Source: JBBDMX01 sp038241095 (lineage in GTDB: Bacteria; Planctomycetota; Phycisphaerae; Phycisphaerales; Phycisphaeraceae). Taken from it: DNA of 35,325 nucleotides. This document shows, in pieces, positions 30,832 through 35,325 of the stretch. The notes beneath the pieces were generated by a model. The model did not search any database. It was given only the letters and a program-made list of their open reading frames with translations, and was not told the origin of the DNA. Position numbers and translations under genes: made by a program. The DNA is taken from assembly GCA_038241095.1 (NCBI GenBank), contig JBBRGB010000007.1, positions 1 through 35,325 of the forward strand, in the 5' to 3' direction. Each line of letters begins with the position of its first letter. Positions within the stretch are counted from its first letter, which is position 1.

Positions 30832-30915
30832 GAAAAAGGGGACATCCACAATTTCTTGGACGCTGGGGCGACTCGAAACGTCAATGAAGCGGAAATTGTG
30901 GATGTCCCCTTTTTC
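30832..30915. repeat. Perfect 24-bp inverted repeat (REP-like hairpin)
   Basis: Left arm 30832-30855 (GAAAAAGGGGACATCCACAA then TTTC) and right arm 30892-30915 are perfect inverted copies around a 36-base loop. The AAAAAGGGGACATCCAC motif resembles ends acted on by REP-associated transposases of the IS200/IS605 type. It sits between kdsB and the TPR gene, and could also end transcription in both directions thanks to its T/A tips. Confidence 0.9.
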
Positions 30916-30921
30916 GAAAAC

Positions 30922-32418
30922 TCACCCCTGCTTTTCCAACTCCGCCGCCAGGGCCTTGATCTTCTCCAATCGCTCGCGGATGTCACGGTATGTGATGCTG
31001 GCTTGGAGAATCTCTGATGCGACCTTCTGTGCTTCCTTGGCCGACTCGACGTTCTTGGTTCGCTTGGCCTGATTTTCCAAAGCCTCCATCAGGTCGTAAC
31101 GCAGGTCCAGAGCGATGCGGTCATCGGTCAACTCGTGGCCCGCGATGCCTTGCCGCAGGGCGTCGATGGCCTCGTCGAACCACTGCTTGGCGATGTAGCA
31201 CTTGCCCAAGTACAGCAACGACGCCGCCCGGCGCTTGGGATCATCCCGCGCTTCCTGAAACGCGGCGATGGCCTCATCGTATTGCTGCGTGGCAAAAAGC
31301 CGACGACCCAACTCAAAGCGCAGGGCCTTGTCCGTCGGGTAGTTCTTGACCCGCTCCTTGTATTCCTCAAGCTCGAAAGCCAACTGCTTCCGCGCCATTT
31401 CCACCATGATCCGCCGCGTCGATTCGTCGTCGGGGTTCTCCGTCAAGTGCTGCCGCAGCTCACGCACCTCGCGGTTGTACCGCTTCATCTTGATGTCACC
31501 GATGCGAACCTTGTGGCGATACTGGCCGGTCTGCTCCCACTGCTCACCCAGCACGCGGATGGCTTCATCGTCAGCATCGTTGGTGCCACGCTGGCCCAAG
31601 GACTCGATGAGCCGCGCCAGTTTGCCAGCGTCCTCGGGGCTTTCCTCGTACTCGGCCCGGCGACGGGTAATCATGTCGTCAATGACCGAAGTTGTCTTGG
31701 CGATGCCGCTTTCCTGCTCCAGCACCCGCTGCTTGTCGGCATCCTTGATGGCCTTGCGGAAGTCGCCTTCCCCGCCGCCCATGCCTGACTTCTGCATCGT
31801 CTGCTCGGCCTCGATGTTCTTCAGGTCGTGCAAGAGCGAGGCGTCGTTGGGATCAAGTTGAATCGCCCGCTTGCAGGCCTCGGCGGCGCGGTCAAAAGCG
31901 CCCACGGCAAACAACAGATCACGCACCTTGACAAACTGGCTCTTGCCCAGCTTCTTGGCGTTCTGCCCGGGCTCCAGCACGATGCCGCCCAGCCAATCGA
32001 CCAGTTCTGAAAGATCTAGTTCCGCCTCATCCTTGTGGGCGTCGGCGGCGTTTTCCATGACCGAAATGGCGAGACTAGCGTTGAGCGGGTCCTTGGCCCA
32101 AAGCTGCTCGGCGTGGAGCATTTTGTCCAGCGGAGTCTTGCCGCCGCTCTTGAGCCGTTCGCCGAAGCCGGCCGGCTTAAGGCCCGAAACCTTGCGCCGC
32201 ATGGCGACTTCACGCAGGGCTTCGTGCCGCGGCATGTTGTCCGGCTCATGGCGCAGACCGTTGACATAACAGGTGATGGAGTAGTCGTACTGTCGGCTGT
32301 CGGCGGTGGCTTGGGCGTGCTTGAAAAAGGCATTGGCCTTGCGCGTGTCGCGCTTGAAGCCCCCGCCTTGGTCACCCGCCGCGGCGGACTTGTCTTTTTT
32401 GAAAAAACTCAGTGCCAT
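30922..32418 (-). CDS. Tetratricopeptide-repeat protein
   Basis: 498 residues, no signal peptide or membrane segment. It begins MALSFFKKDKSAAAGDQGGG and has TPR helices near residues 25-75 (KANAFFKHAQATADSRQYDY), 160-200 (GAFDRAAEACKRAIQLDPND) and 355-420 (ELGRRLFATQQYDEAIAAFQ, GKCYIAKQWFDEAI), with a charged coiled-coil-like centre rich in Glu, Arg and Lys. TPRs mediate protein contacts, so a scaffold role is likely but the partner is unknown. I recall similar proteins as conserved in planctomycetes. The ribosome site is weak. Confidence 0.8.
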   Translation of the reverse strand: MALSFFKKDKSAAAGDQGGGFKRDTRKANAFFKHAQATADSRQYDYSITCYVNGLRHEPDNMPRHEALREVAMRRKVSGLKPAGFGERLKSGGKTPLDKMLHAEQLWAKDPLNASLAISVMENAADAHKDEAELDLSELVDWLGGIVLEPGQNAKKLGKSQFVKVRDLLFAVGAFDRAAEACKRAIQLDPNDASLLHDLKNIEAEQTMQKSGMGGGEGDFRKAIKDADKQRVLEQESGIAKTTSVIDDMITRRRAEYEESPEDAGKLARLIESLGQRGTNDADDEAIRVLGEQWEQTGQYRHKVRIGDIKMKRYNREVRELRQHLTENPDDESTRRIMVEMARKQLAFELEEYKERVKNYPTDKALRFELGRRLFATQQYDEAIAAFQEARDDPKRRAASLLYLGKCYIAKQWFDEAIDALRQGIAGHELTDDRIALDLRYDLMEALENQAKRTKNVESAKEAQKVASEILQASITYRDIRERLEKIKALAAELEKQG

Positions 32419-32532
32419 GCTTGGTTTCGAGTGTAAGGAGGGATGAAACGCACAACGCGGGATACGGCATCAACCGACTAACAGATTATCTTAATGTAAG
32501 ATGCCCCGCCACGCTGTCAAATGATGACAGTC

Positions 32533-32590
32533 AGAGCCGAGGGGCGTAAGCCCCCGGGGAAGTACCCCGGTCCTCGGTTCTGTTTTTCTC
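32533..32590 (+). terminator. Three-way-junction hairpin with U-tract just before dapB
   Basis: AGAGCCGAGG (32533-32542) pairs with CCTCGGTTCT (32572-32581) around two inner stems, GGCGTAAGCC and CCGGGGAAGTACCCCGG. TGTTTTTCTC follows. The ribosome site of dapB (TTGGAG, 32593-32598) begins only a few bases later. It may be a terminator for upstream transcription or an attenuator. The GGCGTAAGCC core places it in repeat family C. Confidence 0.6.
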
Positions 32591-32603
32591 TATTGGAGTC
32601 GCC

Positions 32604-33422
32604 ATGAGTCGCATTGCCATCGCCATTAACGGGGCCGCGGGTCGCATGGGTCGGCGACTGGTGGCACTGACACTTGAGGACGCGGCGTTGTCGTTGACCG
32701 CGGCGCTGGAAGGGCCGGGGCATCCACTTCTTGGTCAGGACGCCGGCCTCATCGCCGGGGCGGGCAAGGCTCAGATCGCTTTGAGCAACGAGTTGCCCGT
32801 CGAAACCACGCCTCAAGTGATGATCGACTTCACCGTGCCCGTCGCCACCCGTGCCGCCATTGACTTGTGTGTTTCGCGAAAGATCGCCCTAGTCATCGGC
32901 ACCACCGGTCTGACGGCCGAGGATCAGGCCCGCATCGACGCGGCCGCGACGAGCATCCCCGTCCTGCAGGCTCCCAACATGAGCCTGGGGGTCAACCTGC
33001 TCTTCGCCTTGGCGGGGCAGGTGGCCGCGCGACTCGGTGATGACTACGACATCGAAATCACCGAGGCCCACCATCGCTTTAAGAAAGACGCCCCCTCCGG
33101 CACGGCCCTGGGCATCGCCCGCGCCATCTGCGAATCCACCGGCAAGAGTCTGGAAAAAGACGTGGTGCATGGCCGACAGGGCGACGATGTGCCACGCCAG
33201 CGCGGACAGATCGGCATGCACGCCTTGCGCATGGGGGATGTCATCGGCGAACACACCGCCTCATTTGCCACCTTGGGTGAGCGGCTGGAACTGACGCACA
33301 TCGCCAGCAACCGCGATGTTTTTGTCCGCGGGGCGCTTCATGCCGCCAAGTGGCTGGTGAGCGAAAACGGCGCTGCCGGCGAGCCGGGGCGTTACGCGAT
33401 GAAGGATGTGCTAGGACTGTGA
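32604..33422 (+). CDS. dapB: 4-hydroxy-tetrahydrodipicolinate reductase
   Basis: 272 residues. It reduces hydroxy-tetrahydrodipicolinate with NAD(P)H in the diaminopimelate/lysine pathway, which feeds peptidoglycan. NGAAGRMGRRLV at residues 9-20 is the nucleotide loop, VIGTTGL follows, and EAHHRFKKDAPSGTAL near 154-169 holds the catalytic histidine and lysine. TTGGAG lies five bases before the ATG. A terminator-like structure directly precedes the ribosome site, and a GGGGCC/GGCCCC hairpin follows the stop. No other dap genes are nearby. Confidence 0.96.
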   Translation: MSRIAIAINGAAGRMGRRLVALTLEDAALSLTAALEGPGHPLLGQDAGLIAGAGKAQIALSNELPVETTPQVMIDFTVPVATRAAIDLCVSRKIALVIGTTGLTAEDQARIDAAATSIPVLQAPNMSLGVNLLFALAGQVAARLGDDYDIEITEAHHRFKKDAPSGTALGIARAICESTGKSLEKDVVHGRQGDDVPRQRGQIGMHALRMGDVIGEHTASFATLGERLELTHIASNRDVFVRGALHAAKWLVSENGAAGEPGRYAMKDVLGL

Positions 33423-33433
33423 GTTGCCCCAAT

Positions 33434-33449
33434 GGGGCCTGACGGCCCC
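33434..33449 (+). terminator. Hairpin after dapB (terminator-like)
   Basis: GGGGCC-TGAC-GGCCCC starts 12 bases after the dapB stop. No T-run follows, but CGCTAAAAGATG resembles the tail of family B hairpins. Confidence 0.45.
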
Positions 33450-33481
33450 CGCTAAAAGATGCTTGCTCATATCATGGCGGG

Positions 33482-34633
33482 ATGATTCTTCTCTGCTTGG
33501 CGCTGGTGCCTTTGGCATTGCTCATCAGTCTGCCGCTGACTTGGCTGCTGATTCGCGCTTCGCATCGGGTTGGGGCTTTGGATCATCCCGATGATCCCGC
33601 GGAAGGTGGCCGCAAGTGGCACGCACGGCCCGTGCCCAACACCGGGGGAATCGCTATTTTCTGGGCGATTGTTCTGCCTCTGCTTGTGGCTTTGACGAGC
33701 GTCTGGGCAGTCCCCGCCTCCGACTTCACGGGCTTGTTGGCACCGGCCATCGAATACTTGCCGGGGCTGCGACAACAAACGCCCATGGCGCTGGCGGTGC
33801 TGGCCGGTCTGGCCATCATGCACATCACCGGCTTGATCGACGACCGCAAGGGTTTGGGTGCCTGGCCCAAGCTGGGCATCCAAGTGCTCGTGGCCGTCTG
33901 CCTGGCGGGCCTCTTCGACCTGCGCGTCTTTGACTTCCTGCCCAACCTTCTGGGACCAGTAGGTTATGTGTTGAGCATCCTTTTGAGTGTGCTGTGGATC
34001 GTCGCAATCACCAACGCCATGAACATGCTCGACAACATGGACGGCCTCTCCACGGGTGTCGGTGCCATTATTGCGGGCCTATACCTGGCGGCGGCCATCC
34101 TTGGCGGGCAGTGGTTCGTCGCCGCAGCCTCGGCCCTGCTGCTGGGCGCGTTGCTGGGCTTTCTTGTCTTTAACTTTCCGCGTGGTGACGCCAAGGGGCA
34201 AGGGGCGAAAATATTCATGGGCGACGGCGGGTCGCTGGTGCTGGGACTCATGCTGGCGGTCATCAGCATTCGCACCACCTACGTCGGCACGCCATCGCCC
34301 GACGCCTTGGCCACGCCGGGACGCTGGTACGGCGTGCTCATGCCCGCCATCGTCATGGCCATCCCCCTCTACGACTTTACTAGTGTCACCTTGATCCGCG
34401 TGAGCCGCGGCTTGAGTCCCTTCGTCGGTGACCGCAATCACTTCTCGCACCGCTTGGTGCGCAAGGGTCTCTCGCAGCGATCCGCGGTGCTGGTCATCTG
34501 GCTTTGCACTCTGGCGACAGGGCTGGGCGGGGTGATGCTCGGACGCCTGGCGGGCTGGCAGGCGGTACTGGTGACGGCTCAAGCCGTCGCGGTGTTGGCC
34601 GTGCTGGCGCTGCTGGAACGTTCGCGTCAGTGA
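33482..34633 (+). CDS. Undecaprenyl-phosphate sugar-1-phosphate transferase (WecA/MraY family)
   Basis: A 383-residue integral membrane enzyme with about ten hydrophobic segments. It moves a sugar phosphate from a UDP-sugar to undecaprenyl phosphate, starting a cell-envelope polymer. Motifs: GLIDDRKG, NAMNMLDNMDGLSTG (nucleotide and magnesium binding), FMGDGGS, and GDRNHFSHRLVRKGLS, where the HxxHR-like pattern is closer to WecA/TagO than to MraY, which also lacks neighbours of the murein cluster here. Donor sugar is uncertain (GlcNAc likely). It follows dapB by 59 bases, with a hairpin between. A family A hairpin lies nine bases after the stop. Confidence 0.87.
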   Translation: MILLCLALVPLALLISLPLTWLLIRASHRVGALDHPDDPAEGGRKWHARPVPNTGGIAIFWAIVLPLLVALTSVWAVPASDFTGLLAPAIEYLPGLRQQTPMALAVLAGLAIMHITGLIDDRKGLGAWPKLGIQVLVAVCLAGLFDLRVFDFLPNLLGPVGYVLSILLSVLWIVAITNAMNMLDNMDGLSTGVGAIIAGLYLAAAILGGQWFVAAASALLLGALLGFLVFNFPRGDAKGQGAKIFMGDGGSLVLGLMLAVISIRTTYVGTPSPDALATPGRWYGVLMPAIVMAIPLYDFTSVTLIRVSRGLSPFVGDRNHFSHRLVRKGLSQRSAVLVIWLCTLATGLGGVMLGRLAGWQAVLVTAQAVAVLAVLALLERSRQ

Positions 34634-34641
34634 CGCCTCAT

Positions 34642-34683
34642 CCCACGGAAGAAGCAGCTCAAAGCCGCGACTTCATCCGTGGG
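34642..34683 (+). repeat. Hairpin repeat family A, copy 4
   Basis: CCCACGGA and TCCGTGGG arms around a TCAAAGCC core, with CATC-like flank before and CTTG after. It lies between convergent genes. Confidence 0.75.
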
Positions 34684-34698
34684 CTTGCGACTGCGGTT

Positions 34699-35325
34699 TT
34701 ATTGCGGAGCGACCACGGTGTGATCTTCAAAGTTTGTGCGCAGGTTTTGCTTGGCGTTGATCAGCGAGCCGGGGATCGGCCCCAAGCCCAGCAGCTTCAA
34801 CGCCAAATTGGCCGTGCCACCGTTGCGGATGGGCTGGTGTTCGGCGTTGTAATCAGGCCGGTTGGTATCCGGGTCGCTGCGGGTGAGCTTGTTGAGATCG
34901 TACAAGTCGGCCCCGCTTTCGACGCCTGGACCCCAGACGAAAACGGGAATGGTGTAGTCCTCGGCCTTTTTCGCTTCGCCGTGACCCTTGCCCGTTCCGC
35001 CGTGGTCGGCTGTGATGATGATGGCCGTGTGTCCGTTGAACTCCGGATCCTTATTGACCGCTGCCAGCACTTGGCCGATGTAGCCATCGACATCGATCAG
35101 CGCCTGTTGCCACTTGGCCGATCCCCATCCTTGGCCGTGGCCGGCGCTGTCGGTGTCGCGGAAGTGCAGGAAAACGTAATTGAACTTCTTTTCGTTCATC
35201 TCCTTGATGAGCGTCTCGGTGAGCTTGGCGGTGTCATCGGTCTGGAGGTAGCTGTCGATTTTATTGCGACCATGCGCGTTTTCAGTGCCGTGGTTCTCAC
35301 CCCAACTGCGTTTGAAAAGAACGAA
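34699..35325 (-). CDS. Alkaline phosphatase superfamily metalloenzyme (C-terminal part)
   Basis: The frame is open from the right edge, so the 208 residues seen are the C-terminal part of a longer protein. FVLFKRSWGENHGTENAHGR opens the fragment. YVFLHFRDTDSAGHGQGWGS and IIITADHGGTGKGHGE carry the Asp/His metal ligands of the alkaline phosphatase / nucleotide pyrophosphatase fold (the last motif resembles type I phosphodiesterases and sulfatases). IPVFVWGPGVESGADLYDLN and the ending GGTANLALKLLGLGPIPGS also fit. Substrate cannot be told, and the N-terminus with the nucleophile is outside the window. Confidence 0.85.
   Translation of the reverse strand, partial: FVLFKRSWGENHGTENAHGRNKIDSYLQTDDTAKLTETLIKEMNEKKFNYVFLHFRDTDSAGHGQGWGSAKWQQALIDVDGYIGQVLAAVNKDPEFNGHTAIIITADHGGTGKGHGEAKKAEDYTIPVFVWGPGVESGADLYDLNKLTRSDPDTNRPDYNAEHQPIRNGGTANLALKLLGLGPIPGSLINAKQNLRTNFEDHTVVAPQ

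Noticed and set aside
32438..32482. A short plus-strand frame after AAGGAGG near 32438
   Set aside because: It stops after about a dozen codons and there is no further support for a gene.

Overview
The window looks like a stretch of chromosome from a Gram-negative, GC-rich planctomycete, most likely of the class Phycisphaerae. This placement is inferred. It rests on dispersed single housekeeping genes in place of the usual large operons, a fibro-slime surface protein, a large TPR-plus-secretin protein, an IsoPropylmalate-type small dehydratase subunit apart from its partner, a GHL6-type glycosidase, KDO activation (an LPS outer membrane) and many intergenic hairpin repeats. No rRNA, tRNA, CRISPR array or complete insertion sequence was seen.

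Layout. 1-535: a decayed left edge holding the 5' end of a minus-strand gene and two gene remnants. 703-4817: a GNAT acetyltransferase divergent from leuD and a thioredoxin-like gene, then pdxJ and a secreted SGNH-like protein whose nucleophile serine is replaced. 5140-8601: a 1153-residue secretin starting at TTG, with an intrinsic terminator. 8602-9330: a gene-poor interval with a probable minus-strand structured transcript that has its own promoter and terminator. 9331-12221: parE and an M50 membrane protease. 12427-15072 (minus): rpsP and yidC. 15575-18352: rpsB, tsf and a Cof-type HAD phosphatase. 18640-22413 (minus): four lipoprotein or exported-protein genes (YcfL-like, a large TPR lipoprotein, two LpoB-like proteins), probably one operon for envelope or peptidoglycan synthase control. 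22752-24824 (minus): a GHL6-like glycosidase. 25021-25296: a 21-bp tandem repeat whose plus frame encodes lysine/arginine-rich heptads. 25344-27251 (minus): yajQ and xylA. 27417-30058: a fibro-slime protein and a DUF481 outer-membrane protein. 30071-32418 (minus): kdsB and a TPR protein. 32604-34633: dapB and a WecA/MraY-type phosphosugar transferase. 34699-end (minus): the C-terminal part of an alkaline phosphatase superfamily enzyme.

Many functions concern the cell envelope: KDO and lipid-linked sugar transfer, diaminopimelate synthesis, YidC membrane insertion, Lpo-type lipoproteins, a secretin and an outer-membrane barrel. The most striking non-gene content is at least five families of short hairpin repeats, mostly 9 to 40 bases downstream of stop codons and in several cases in the same orientation relative to the gene they follow. 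Together with the minus-strand structured RNA candidate at 8768-9157 and the heptad tandem repeat, these are the best candidates for undescribed biology here.
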